A stretch of 64,000 nt of DNA from Oscillospiraceae bacterium (GTDB taxonomy: Bacteria; Bacillota; Clostridia; Oscillospirales; Oscillospiraceae), in NCBI GenBank assembly GCA_017458085.1, contig JAFTGE010000026.1:1-64000 (forward strand), written 5' to 3'. The translations under genes were made by a program, and so were the position numbers. This document shows, in pieces, positions 25,874-34,312 of the stretch. How positions within the stretch are numbered: the stretch's first letter is position 1; the number at the start of each line of letters is the position of its first letter. The notes under the pieces are model-generated. The model saw only the letters and a list, made by a program, of their open reading frames with translations. It was not told the origin of the DNA and made no database searches.

Positions 25874-25910
25874 TCCGGCGCGGTGTTTTGCCGCGTCGGA
25901 TTTCTTTTTT
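25874..25910 (+). terminator. Intrinsic terminator after the transporter
   Basis: A 10-bp stem with one G-T pair (25874-25883 with 25891-25900), then TTTCTTTTTT. Confidence 0.85.
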
Positions 25911-26010
25911 CGTGTATAGACACTTGATAAATGCATAAAACTTTTGTATTATAAGCAATGAACGACAATTTTCTTATTACAATAGTAGATTGGACGGAAG
26001 GAACGGAACC

Positions 26011-26763
26011 ATGATTCAAGAGCTTTCTTCCCGGAAAAACGCTGTCATCATGCGCCTGCGTGCCCTGGCGAATGACGCGGCCTTTCGCCGCGCCGAGGGG
26101 GAATATCTCTGCGACGGGCGAAAGCTGCTGCTTGAGGCGCTGGACAAGGGCCGCGCGGTCAAAACCGTGCTCTGGAAGGAGCGCGCGGAGCATTGCCCGG
26201 GCTTGGAGACGGCGGCGCAATATACGGCGACGGCGGAGCTGTTTGATTACGCCTCGCCCATGAAGAACAGCCCCGGCCCGCTCTTTACCGTGGCGATCCC
26301 CGAAGAGACGCGGGAGCGGCCCATATCGCGGGCCATCCTGCTGGAAAACGTGCAGGACCCCGGCAATGTGGGCACCGTCATCCGCACCGCCGCCGCCATG
26401 GGGGTGGAGACGGTGCTCCTGTGCGGTGCCTGCGCCGATGTGTACAGCCCGAAGACCGTCCGCGCGACCATGGGCGCGATCTTTCGGGAGCGGATCGTAC
26501 ACTGCACGGTGCCAGAGGCGAGGGCGCTGGCGGCGGCAAACGGCCTGCCGCTCTATGGCGCGGCGCTGTCGAAGCGGGCAGAGGATATCCGCACGCTGGA
26601 TTTGAAGAACGCCCTTGTCGCCATCGGCAGCGAGGGCCGGGGGCTGAGCGGGGAACTGCTGGAAGCCTGTGACGGGGAGCTGATCATTCCCATGGCGCCG
26701 GGCAGTGAGTCGCTCAACGCTGCGGTGGCCGCGTCCATCGTGCTCTGGGAAATGACGAGATAG
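26011..26763 (+). CDS. TrmH/SpoU-family RNA methyltransferase
   Basis: A 250-residue SPOUT RNA 2'-O-methyltransferase. The N-terminal substrate-binding domain (SRKNAVIMRLRALANDAAFRR) precedes the knotted catalytic domain with motif 1 LLENVQDPGNVGTVIRTAAA, motif 2 IGSEGRGLS and motif 3 IPMAPGSESLNAAVAASI. The rRNA or tRNA target is not evident. ATG 26011 is chosen over an upstream TTG because GGAAGGAAC precedes it. It ends in TAG 34 bases before dprA and in the same frame, but the stop is followed by a proper ribosome-binding site, so I treat the genes as separate. Confidence 0.88.
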   Translation: MIQELSSRKNAVIMRLRALANDAAFRRAEGEYLCDGRKLLLEALDKGRAVKTVLWKERAEHCPGLETAAQYTATAELFDYASPMKNSPGPLFTVAIPEETRERPISRAILLENVQDPGNVGTVIRTAAAMGVETVLLCGACADVYSPKTVRATMGAIFRERIVHCTVPEARALAAANGLPLYGAALSKRAEDIRTLDLKNALVAIGSEGRGLSGELLEACDGELIIPMAPGSESLNAAVAASIVLWEMTR

Positions 26764-26796
26764 AAAAAAGATAGAAAGAAAGGGCAGGTGAGACGG

Positions 26797-27987
26797 ATGC
26801 CGTCCATACGGTACTGGGTGTGGCTTTCAAGCGTGACGGGCGCCAACCCCGCCTCCCGCGCCGCGCTCATCGCCCATTACGGCGACCCCGAACGGGCCTT
26901 TTTAGCGCCGCCGGGGGAGTTTAAAACGATTCCCGGCGTCACGGCGCGGGACGCGGCCCTGTTTGAAAAGCGCGACCTGCGCGCGGTCGACGGCATTCTC
27001 GATGCCTGCCGTGAGCGGGATATCCGCATCCTGACCATGCAGGACGCGGCCTATCCTACCCGCCTGCGGAATATTTTTGCCCCGCCTGTGGTACTGTATG
27101 TCAGGGGCCGCCTGCCCGACGTGGACGCGACGCCCTCGGTGGCCGTCATCGGTACGCGTAAGGCCACGCCCTATGGCCTGAAGATGGGGCGCAATCTCGC
27201 CTTTGAGATCGCCAAGGCCGGCGGCATTGTGATCTCCGGCCTTACGGAGGGTGTGGACCGCGTCGCGGCTCATGGATGCCTGCTGGCAGGCGGCGTGTGC
27301 GTCGGCGTGCTGGGCACAGCCCACGGTCGGGAGACCGATATGCAGCGGGATGTCGCCGCCCATGGTGCGCTGGTCAGTGAGTATCCGCCCGGCACCAAAC
27401 CGCGCAATCACTTCTTCCGGGAACGCAACCGCATCTCCGCGGGGCTTTCCCACGCGGTGGTCGTGGTGGAGGCGCCGGAGAAGAGCGGCAGCCTGCTCTT
27501 TGCGCGCGAGGCGCTGGAGCAGGGACGTGAGGTTTTCGCCGTACCCGGTAATGCCGATGCGGACAACAGCGCCGGGACCATCGCGCTGTTAAAGCAGGGG
27601 GCACGACCCTGCACCTGCGGCTGGGACGCGTTGGAGGAACTGGCCGCCGTCTATCCCGACAAGCTGCGCAGGCCCGACAGCCTTGTACTGCCGGCGGAGG
27701 AGACGCCCGCACCCGCTGTGAAATCGGAACCGGAACCGAAAAAAGACGTTGACAAGGAAAAGGACGCGGGCTATATTGACTTGCGTGATCAGCTGAGCGG
27801 GCTCAATGCCGAGCAGCTGACGATCATCGCGGCCATCGACCGGGGCCAGACCCACGTTGACGACATCATCGAGAACACCGGATTGTCGGCGGCAAAGGTG
27901 CTCTCACAGCTGACGATCCTGGAGATCAAGGGCTATATCCGCCGCACGGCCGGCCGTCGGGTCAGCCTGAATATAACAACGAAGTGA
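26797..27987 (+). CDS. dprA: DNA processing protein DprA
   Basis: A 396-residue ssDNA-binding protein that loads RecA on incoming DNA during transformation. The N-terminal SAM-like helical region covers residues 1-70. The Rossmann core contains VAVIGTRKATPYG, GGIVISGLTEGVDRVAAHG, SEYPPGTKP and FRERNRISAGLSHAVVVVEA, all DprA signatures. After a charged linker (about residues 295-325) a C-terminal winged-helix domain (IDRGQTHVDDIIENTGLSAAKV) completes the long form. ATG 26797 has AGGTGA five bases upstream; a GTG at 26788 is the alternative. It lies nine bases upstream of topA, the usual Firmicutes pairing. Confidence 0.95.
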   Translation: MPSIRYWVWLSSVTGANPASRAALIAHYGDPERAFLAPPGEFKTIPGVTARDAALFEKRDLRAVDGILDACRERDIRILTMQDAAYPTRLRNIFAPPVVLYVRGRLPDVDATPSVAVIGTRKATPYGLKMGRNLAFEIAKAGGIVISGLTEGVDRVAAHGCLLAGGVCVGVLGTAHGRETDMQRDVAAHGALVSEYPPGTKPRNHFFRERNRISAGLSHAVVVVEAPEKSGSLLFAREALEQGREVFAVPGNADADNSAGTIALLKQGARPCTCGWDALEELAAVYPDKLRRPDSLVLPAEETPAPAVKSEPEPKKDVDKEKDAGYIDLRDQLSGLNAEQLTIIAAIDRGQTHVDDIIENTGLSAAKVLSQLTILEIKGYIRRTAGRRVSLNITTK

Positions 27988-27996
27988 GGAAACAGA

Positions 27997-30243
27997 ATGG
28001 CAAGAGGGAAGGATCTTGTGATCGTGGAGTCGCCCGCCAAGGCGAAGACCATTGAAAAATACCTGGGCAGCGGGTATAAGGTGACCGCGTCCATGGGCCA
28101 TTTGAGAGATCTGCCCAAGAGCAAGATGGGCGTCGATATAGAGCACGGCTTTGAGCCGCAGTATATCCCCGTGCGGGATAAGAAGGATCTGATCAACGAG
28201 CTGAAAAAAGAGGCCAAGGATGCCAAGACCGTCTACCTCGCGACTGACCCTGACCGCGAGGGCGAGGCCATCTCCTGGCATCTCAAGGAGCTGCTGGAGC
28301 TGGACGACAGCAAGGCCAAGCGTGTGACCTTCAACGAGATCACCAAGAAGGTCGTCACCGAGAGCATCCAGAACCCGCGCAGCATCGATCAGGATCTGGT
28401 GGACGCACAGCAGGCGCGCCGTATTCTTGACCGGATCGTGGGCTATGAGCTTTCACCGCTGCTGTGGCGCAAGGTCAAAAAGGGCCTGAGCGCCGGGCGC
28501 GTGCAGTCGGTGGCCACCCGGATGGTCGTCGACCGCGAGGAGGAGATCGAAGCCTTCAAGCCCCAGGAGTACTGGCTGCTGGACGCGCGGCTTAACTGCG
28601 GGGAGGATAATTCCGCCTTCACCGCCCGCTTCCACGGCAAGGGCGACAAGAAGCAGGAGCTGCATTCCAAAGAGGAAGTCGACCTCGTCGTCAACGCCGT
28701 CAAGGACGCGCCCTTTTCCGTGGCCGACGTCAAGCGCGGCGAAAAGAAGAAATCCCCCGCGCCGCCCTTTATCACCTCCACCTTGCAGCAGGAGGCCTCG
28801 CGGCGCCTCGGCATGACGCCGCGGCGTACCATGTCCATCGCCCAGCAGCTGTATGAGGGCGTGGAACTCAGCGGCCAGGGCAGCGTGGGCCTCATCACCT
28901 ACATGCGTACCGACTCGCTCAGACTGTCCGAGGAGGCGCTGGCTGCGGCCAAGGACTATATCACCGCCCACTACGGCGCGGAGTACTACCCCGGCAAGCC
29001 CCGGCACTTCAAGACCAAGGCCGGCGCGCAGGACGCGCACGAGGCCATCCGTCCCACCGATATCAACCTTACCCCCGAGCTTGTGCGCAAGGATCTGACC
29101 CAGGAGCAGTACCGGCTCTACCGCCTGATCTGGGGGCGCTTCACCGCCTGCCAGATGGCAAACGCCGTGTACGATAACGTGGCGGTGGATGTCCAGGCCG
29201 CGGGCTACAGCTTCCGCGCCAATTACTCGGAGCTTAAATTCAAGGGCTACACCGCCGTGTATGAGGAAGCCCGCGACGAGGAGAGCAGCGAGCTTTTAAA
29301 CCCGCTGCCGAACCTGAGCGCGGGGCAGCGGCTGTACCTTGAGAAGCTGACGCATGAGCAGCAGTTTACCCAGCCGCCCGCCCGCTATACGGAGGCGACG
29401 CTGATTCGCGCCATGGAGGAAAAGGGCATCGGCCGCCCCTCCACCTACGCGCCGACCATCTCCGCCATTACAGCCCGCGACTATGTCATCAAGGAGGGAA
29501 AGTACCTCAAGCCCACCCCGCTGGGCCAGGTGGTCACGGGGCTGATGAAGGAGCATTTTGCCGACATTGTCGATTTGAAGTTCACCAACCAGATGGAGGC
29601 GGAGCTGGACGAGATCGAGCGGGGCAAGGCCGAATGGCGCGGTGTGCTGTCCAACTTCTACGGCGGCTTCAGCGAGGAGCTCAGCGAGGCGGAGAAGGCC
29701 ATGGACGGCGTCAAAATCAAGGTGCCCGACGTTTTGAGCGACGAGTACTGCGACGTCTGCGGCCGGCAGATGGTGGTCAAGAAGGGCCGCTTCGGTTACT
29801 TCCTGGCCTGCCCCGGCTTCCCGGAGTGCACCTTTACCAAGCCCATCGTGGTGGAAATGCCGGGCAAGTGCCCCAAGTGCGGCGGCCGCATCCTCAAGCG
29901 CACATCGAAGAAGGGCTACGTCTTCTACGCCTGCGAGCGCGGCACCGACTGCGGCTTCATCACCTGGGACGTGCCGACCAAGGATTTCTGCCCCGCCTGC
30001 GGCAAGACCATGTTCAAGCACAGCGGCCGGGGACCGCTCAAGTCCTTCTGCATCAACGAGGCCTGTCCCAACTTTGTCCCGGAGGACAAGCGGGTGTTCA
30101 AGAAGAAAACCCCGGAGGAGAAGGCCGCGGCCGAGGCCAAGCGCGCCGAGAAGAAGGCCGCCGCCGGAACCAAAAAGACCGCCAGGAAAACGGAAACTAC
30201 CAAAAAGACCGCGGCCAAGAAGAAAACGGCCGCCGAGGAATAA
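27997..30243 (+). CDS. topA: DNA topoisomerase I
   Basis: A 748-residue type IA topoisomerase relaxing negative supercoils. The Toprim domain has E11 and TDPDREGE (D84, D86). The catalytic tyrosine is Y302 in GLITYMRTDS. The body includes RPSTYAPT. The C-terminus has three Cys4 zinc-ribbon domains (starting CDVCGRQM, CPKCGGRI, CPACGKTM), then a basic tail of Lys/Thr/Ala repeats (KKTARKTETTKKTAAKKKT), much like the tail of the HTH protein at 5.6 kb. It starts behind TGAGGAAAC, nine bases after dprA, and is followed three bases later by trmFO. Confidence 0.97.
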   Translation: MARGKDLVIVESPAKAKTIEKYLGSGYKVTASMGHLRDLPKSKMGVDIEHGFEPQYIPVRDKKDLINELKKEAKDAKTVYLATDPDREGEAISWHLKELLELDDSKAKRVTFNEITKKVVTESIQNPRSIDQDLVDAQQARRILDRIVGYELSPLLWRKVKKGLSAGRVQSVATRMVVDREEEIEAFKPQEYWLLDARLNCGEDNSAFTARFHGKGDKKQELHSKEEVDLVVNAVKDAPFSVADVKRGEKKKSPAPPFITSTLQQEASRRLGMTPRRTMSIAQQLYEGVELSGQGSVGLITYMRTDSLRLSEEALAAAKDYITAHYGAEYYPGKPRHFKTKAGAQDAHEAIRPTDINLTPELVRKDLTQEQYRLYRLIWGRFTACQMANAVYDNVAVDVQAAGYSFRANYSELKFKGYTAVYEEARDEESSELLNPLPNLSAGQRLYLEKLTHEQQFTQPPARYTEATLIRAMEEKGIGRPSTYAPTISAITARDYVIKEGKYLKPTPLGQVVTGLMKEHFADIVDLKFTNQMEAELDEIERGKAEWRGVLSNFYGGFSEELSEAEKAMDGVKIKVPDVLSDEYCDVCGRQMVVKKGRFGYFLACPGFPECTFTKPIVVEMPGKCPKCGGRILKRTSKKGYVFYACERGTDCGFITWDVPTKDFCPACGKTMFKHSGRGPLKSFCINEACPNFVPEDKRVFKKKTPEEKAAAEAKRAEKKAAAGTKKTARKTETTKKTAAKKKTAAEE

Positions 30244-30246
30244 GGC

Positions 30247-31572
30247 ATGGAACAGGTAACGGTATTGGGCGCGGGCCTGGCCGGGAGCGAATGCGCCTGG
30301 CAGCTGGCCAAGCGGGGGATCCCCGTGCGCATGGTGGAGATGAAGCCCGGGAAGATGACCCCGGCCCATTCCTCCCCCTATTATGGGGAGCTGGTGTGCT
30401 CCAACTCCCTGCGCAGCGATGAGCTGACCAACGCCGTCGGCCTGCTGAAGGCCGAGATGCGCGCCATGGACTCGCTCATCATGAAAAGCGCCGACCAAAA
30501 CCGCGTGGCAGCCGGCGGCGCGCTGGCGGTGGACCGGGTCGGCTTTGCCCGGACCATCACCGAGACGCTGCAAAACCACCCGTATATCGAGATCGTCTCC
30601 GCCGAGGCCACCGAGATCCCCGACGGGGAGGTGGTCATCGCCACCGGCCCTTTGTCCAGCGACGCGATCGCCGGGAAGATCGCCGCCCTCTGCCCGGAGA
30701 GCGACCTGCACTTTTATGACGCGGTGGCCCCCATCGTCACGCTGGAGAGCGTGGACATGGACAGCGCTTTCTTTGCCTCCCGCTATAACAAGGGGACGGC
30801 GGATTATGTAAACTGCCCGATGGATAAGGACGAGTACCTCGCCTTCGTGCGGGAGCTGACCTGCGCCAAGGAGGCGGAGGTCCACGGCTTTGACGACGGC
30901 GGTGTGTTCGAGGGCTGCATGCCCGTGGAGGTCATGGCCCGCCGCGGGGTGGACACCCTGCGCTATGGGCCGCTCAAGCCCGTGGGCCTGGTCGACCCGC
31001 GCACCGGGCGGGAAAACTACGCCGTGGTGCAGCTGAGGCGCGACAACGCCGACGGCACGATCTATAATCTGGTCGGCTTCCAGACGCACCTGACCTGGGG
31101 CGAGCAGAAGCGGGTATTCTCCATGATCCCGGCGCTGAAAAACGCGCAGTTTGTGCGCTACGGCGTCATGCACCGCAATACTTACCTGAACAGCCCCCAG
31201 CTTCTGGACCGCTATTATCGCTTGAGATCCCAGCCGCGCGTCAGCTTTGCCGGGCAGATGACCGGCGTGGAGGGCTATGTGGAGTCGGCGGCCTCGGGCA
31301 TGCTGGTCGGCATCGAGACGGCGGCGCGGCTTTACGGCTTTGAGCCGGTGGATTTTCCGCAGGAGACCGCCATCGGCGCGCTGGGGCTGTACATCTCCGG
31401 CGGCAGCGTGGGCGATTTCCAGCCCATGAACATCAACTTTGGCATCATCAAGCCCCTGGATTACAGGGTCAAGGGAAAACGAAACAAGAACGCGGAGATT
31501 TCCAAGCGTTCCCTGGAGATAATAGAGAGCCTGAAGGCGAAGGAGGTTTTCCACTGTGAGGATCATCATTGA
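30247..31572 (+). CDS. trmFO: Methylenetetrahydrofolate-tRNA-(uracil-54-C5)-methyltransferase
   Basis: A 441-residue folate- and FAD-dependent enzyme making ribothymidine at tRNA position 54. The FAD-binding N-terminus VTVLGAGLAGSECAWQLAKRG, the TrmFO signature YYGELVCSNSLRSD with its conserved cysteine, GCMPVEVMARRGVDTLRYGP and FAGQMTGVEGYVESAASG are intact. The topA-trmFO adjacency is common in Firmicutes. It overlaps plsX by 17 bases. Confidence 0.96.
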   Translation: MEQVTVLGAGLAGSECAWQLAKRGIPVRMVEMKPGKMTPAHSSPYYGELVCSNSLRSDELTNAVGLLKAEMRAMDSLIMKSADQNRVAAGGALAVDRVGFARTITETLQNHPYIEIVSAEATEIPDGEVVIATGPLSSDAIAGKIAALCPESDLHFYDAVAPIVTLESVDMDSAFFASRYNKGTADYVNCPMDKDEYLAFVRELTCAKEAEVHGFDDGGVFEGCMPVEVMARRGVDTLRYGPLKPVGLVDPRTGRENYAVVQLRRDNADGTIYNLVGFQTHLTWGEQKRVFSMIPALKNAQFVRYGVMHRNTYLNSPQLLDRYYRLRSQPRVSFAGQMTGVEGYVESAASGMLVGIETAARLYGFEPVDFPQETAIGALGLYISGGSVGDFQPMNINFGIIKPLDYRVKGKRNKNAEISKRSLEIIESLKAKEVFHCEDHH

Positions 31573-32569
31573 CGCAATGGGCGGCGACAACGCCCCGCAG
31601 GAAATCGTCAAGGGCGCGGTGCGCGCCAAGAAGGAGCTGGGGGTGGAGGTCTGTCTCGTCGGCCGCGAGGAGGAGGTCAAAGCCGGCCTTGAGGCCGAGG
31701 GCTGCGCCGACATTGAGATCGTAAACGCCACCGAGGTCATCACCATGGAGGATGATCCCAGCACGGCCACCCGGCGCAAGAAGGATTCCTCCATGACGGT
31801 CGCGCTGAATCTCCTGCGCGACGGCCGGGGCGACGCCGTGGTCTCCGCCGGTTCCACCGGCGCGCTGCTCACCGGCGCCACGCTCATCGTCAAGCGCATC
31901 AAGGGCATCCGCCGCGCTGCCATGGCGCCTGTCCTGCCCGCGGGCGAGCACGGCGTCATGCTCATCGACTGCGGCGCGAATGTGGAGTGCACCGCCGAAT
32001 ACTTACTGCAGTTTGCCTACATGGGCAGCTTCTACGCGAAGAAGATGATGGGCTGCGAAAATCCCAGGGTTGGCCTTTTAAACGTCGGCACCGAGGACAC
32101 CAAGGGCGGCACGCTGCAGCACCAGACCTTTGAACTTTTGAAGAAGGCCGGCGACGAGGGACGCATCAACTTTGTCGGTAACGTCGAGGGCACCGGCGTC
32201 TTTGCCGGCGCAGCCGACGTGGTCGTCACCGACGGCTTTACCGGCAACGTCCTGCTCAAGGGCACCGAGGGCACCATCAAGTTTATGATGAAGGCGCTCA
32301 AGGGTGTGTTCTATAAGAGCACGGCCAACAAGCTGGCCGCCGCGGTGCTGAAAAAGGACCTGGCCGCAATGAAGAAATCCATGGACGTCAACGAGGTGGG
32401 CGGCACCGCCTTTGTCGGCATCTCCAAGCCGGTCATCAAGGCCCACGGCTCGTCCGACGCGGCCTGCATTTTCTCCGCCGTGCGCCAGGCCATCGCCTTT
32501 GTAGAGGCCGGGGTCATCGCGGACATTGAGAAGAACATCGACTACATGAAGCTGAAAGCGGAAGAATAA
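31556..32569 (+). CDS. plsX: Phosphate acyltransferase PlsX
   Basis: A 337-residue enzyme converting acyl-ACP to acyl-phosphate for membrane lipid synthesis. Recognisable are the N-terminal DAMGGDNAPQEIVKGA, VSAGSTGALLTGATLIVKRI, LIDCGANVECTAEYL and VVVTDGFTGNVLLKGTEG. The start is GTG 31556, within the end of trmFO and behind AAGGAGG, so translation is coupled. The usual fabD/fabG/acpP genes do not follow; rnc comes directly after, with TAA and ATG overlapping. Confidence 0.95.
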   Translation: MRIIIDAMGGDNAPQEIVKGAVRAKKELGVEVCLVGREEEVKAGLEAEGCADIEIVNATEVITMEDDPSTATRRKKDSSMTVALNLLRDGRGDAVVSAGSTGALLTGATLIVKRIKGIRRAAMAPVLPAGEHGVMLIDCGANVECTAEYLLQFAYMGSFYAKKMMGCENPRVGLLNVGTEDTKGGTLQHQTFELLKKAGDEGRINFVGNVEGTGVFAGAADVVVTDGFTGNVLLKGTEGTIKFMMKALKGVFYKSTANKLAAAVLKKDLAAMKKSMDVNEVGGTAFVGISKPVIKAHGSSDAACIFSAVRQAIAFVEAGVIADIEKNIDYMKLKAEE

Positions 32570-33246
32570 TGGACAAGCTGGAAGAAAAAATCGGGTATCG
32601 CTTTTCTGACCGCCATCTGCTGGAAACGGCCCTGACCCACAGCTCCTACGCCAACGAAAAGCACGCAGGCGATCACCCCAGCTATGAGCGGCTGGAGTTT
32701 CTGGGCGATTCGATCCTGGGCCTTGTGACGGCGGACTTCCTGTTCCACCAGGAGCCGAAGCTGCCCGAAGGCCGGATGACCCGGCTGCGGGCGGAGCTCG
32801 TGTGCGAGGCGAGTTTGCACAAGACCGCCCTGGCCCTCGGCCTGGGGGCCTATATGCGCCTTGGCCGGGGCGAGGAGCTGACCGGCGGGCGGGAGCGTCC
32901 CTCCATCCTGGCCGACATGGTCGAGGCCATCATTGCCGCCATCTACCTCGACGCGGGGCTTGACGAGGCGCGGCGCTTTGTGATGGAGCAGGTGCTCAAT
33001 GACGTGCACATTGAGGACGCCCACCGCGGCGGCGACTATAAGACCCAGCTGCAGGAGCTGGTGCAGCGCCGCAGCAACCAGCACATCAGCTACCGGCTGG
33101 TGGAGGAGTCCGGCCCGGATCACAATAAGCGCTTTACCTTTGAGGTGCTCATCAACGACCAGAGCGCCGGGCGCGGCAGCGGCCGCACCAAGAAAGAGGC
33201 CGAGCAGATGGCCGCGCACAAGGCGCTGGAGACGCTGGAGCCGTGA
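32569..33246 (+). CDS. rnc: Ribonuclease III
   Basis: A 225-residue double-strand-specific RNase for rRNA processing and mRNA decay. The catalytic domain has the signature ERLEFLGDSILGLV and ADMVEAIIAAIYLDAGL (metal-binding acidic residues). The dsRNA-binding domain occupies the last 70 residues (DYKTQLQELVQRRS, GSGRTKKEAEQMAAHKAL). The start overlaps the plsX stop and its own stop overlaps the GTG of the radical SAM gene. Confidence 0.96.
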   Translation: MDKLEEKIGYRFSDRHLLETALTHSSYANEKHAGDHPSYERLEFLGDSILGLVTADFLFHQEPKLPEGRMTRLRAELVCEASLHKTALALGLGAYMRLGRGEELTGGRERPSILADMVEAIIAAIYLDAGLDEARRFVMEQVLNDVHIEDAHRGGDYKTQLQELVQRRSNQHISYRLVEESGPDHNKRFTFEVLINDQSAGRGSGRTKKEAEQMAAHKALETLEP

Positions 33247-34262
33247 GCGCAAGGGAAAGTATTATCCCCGTGTTCGTGCCGCATTTGGGCTGTCCGCACA
33301 CCTGTGTTTTCTGCAACCAGCGCCGAATCTCCGGCCAGCAGAAGCCCGCCGCTGCCGACACGGTTACAAACGCCATAGAGACAGCAGCCGCCTTTCTCCC
33401 CACCGGAGGAAAGCGGCAACTGGCGTTTTATGGGGGGAGCTTCACCGCCATCAATGCCGTGGAGCAGGAGGCCCTGCTGACCGCGGCGCAGAGCTGCCGG
33501 GAGCGCGGCCTGATCGATGCCATCCGTCTTTCCACCCGGCCCGACGCGATTGATGACGCAGTACTTGACCGCCTGGAGCGCTATCACGTGGAGACCGTGG
33601 AGCTGGGCGCGCAGTCCATGGATGACGGGGTGCTGCGCCTTTCCGAGCGCGGGCACACGGCGGCGGATGTGGAGCGGGCCTCCGGGCTGCTGCGCAAGCG
33701 TGGCTTTCGGCTGATTTTGCAGATGATGACGGGACTCCCCGGCAGCAACCCGGAAAAGGACATCGCCACCGCCGAACGGCTCATTGCCCTAAAGCCGGAC
33801 GGTGTGCGGATTTACCCCACGGTCATCGTGCGCGCGACGGACCTGTATGATCAGTGGCAGGCGGGAACATACCGCGAGCACACGGTGGCCGACGCGGTGG
33901 CCGTCTGTGCCGAGATCGTGCCGCGCTTTGAGGCGGCGGGCATCCCGGTGATCCGCCTCGGCCTCAACCCGACGGAGGAGCTCTCCGGCGGCGCGGCGGC
34001 GGGTGGGGCCTACCACCCGGCCCTGGGGGAGCTGGTGCGCAGCCGGATCTTCTTAAACCGGGCGCGGCAGCAGCTCACGGGTGTCGAACCCGGCAGCCGT
34101 GTCACCCTCACCGTGGGAAGGGGCAAGCGTTCCCAGATGACCGGGCAGCACCGCCAAAATCTTGCCGCGCTGCGGGAGGAATTTGACCTGCGGGAACTAA
34201 AAATTGAAGAAAATGACGCGCTGACGGGGGAAAACCTTCGGGTTTTGGTTGAAAAGCCATAA
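33243..34262 (+). CDS. Radical SAM protein, Elp3-like core
   Basis: A 339-residue radical SAM protein with the cluster motif CPHTCVFCNQ near residue 17, the SAM-contact GGSFTAI, and LQMMTGLPGSNPEKD typical of the Elp3/HemN-like barrel. There is no acetyltransferase domain, unlike true Elp3. In Clostridia a gene of this kind commonly sits between rnc and smc; its substrate is not established and I do not guess. The start is GTG 33243, overlapping rnc. The -35 of the smc promoter lies in its last codons. Confidence 0.82.
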   Translation: MSARESIIPVFVPHLGCPHTCVFCNQRRISGQQKPAAADTVTNAIETAAAFLPTGGKRQLAFYGGSFTAINAVEQEALLTAAQSCRERGLIDAIRLSTRPDAIDDAVLDRLERYHVETVELGAQSMDDGVLRLSERGHTAADVERASGLLRKRGFRLILQMMTGLPGSNPEKDIATAERLIALKPDGVRIYPTVIVRATDLYDQWQAGTYREHTVADAVAVCAEIVPRFEAAGIPVIRLGLNPTEELSGGAAAGGAYHPALGELVRSRIFLNRARQQLTGVEPGSRVTLTVGRGKRSQMTGQHRQNLAALREEFDLRELKIEENDALTGENLRVLVEKP

Positions 34263-34277
34263 GAAGTGCGCTATAAT
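34249..34277 (+). promoter_or_regulatory. Sigma-A promoter of smc-ftsY
   Basis: -35 TTGAAA (34249-34254, inside the upstream gene), 17-bp spacer, perfect -10 TATAAT (34272-34277). Confidence 0.75.
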
Positions 34278-34312
34278 AAATCGGTTAATTCATCATCGTA
34301 GGGGTTATCATA

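Noticed and set aside
26761..26799. TrmH-like and DprA frames are in register across one TAG, suggesting a readthrough fusion
   Set aside because: A proper AGGTGA site and ATG follow the TAG, both proteins are complete alone, and being in register has a one-in-three chance.
29296..31992. An 898-codon open frame on the minus strand, and a similar one at 40110-42665
   Set aside because: They lie opposite topA/trmFO/plsX and leuS, show no protein-like motifs, and are expected shadows of GC-rich codon structure.
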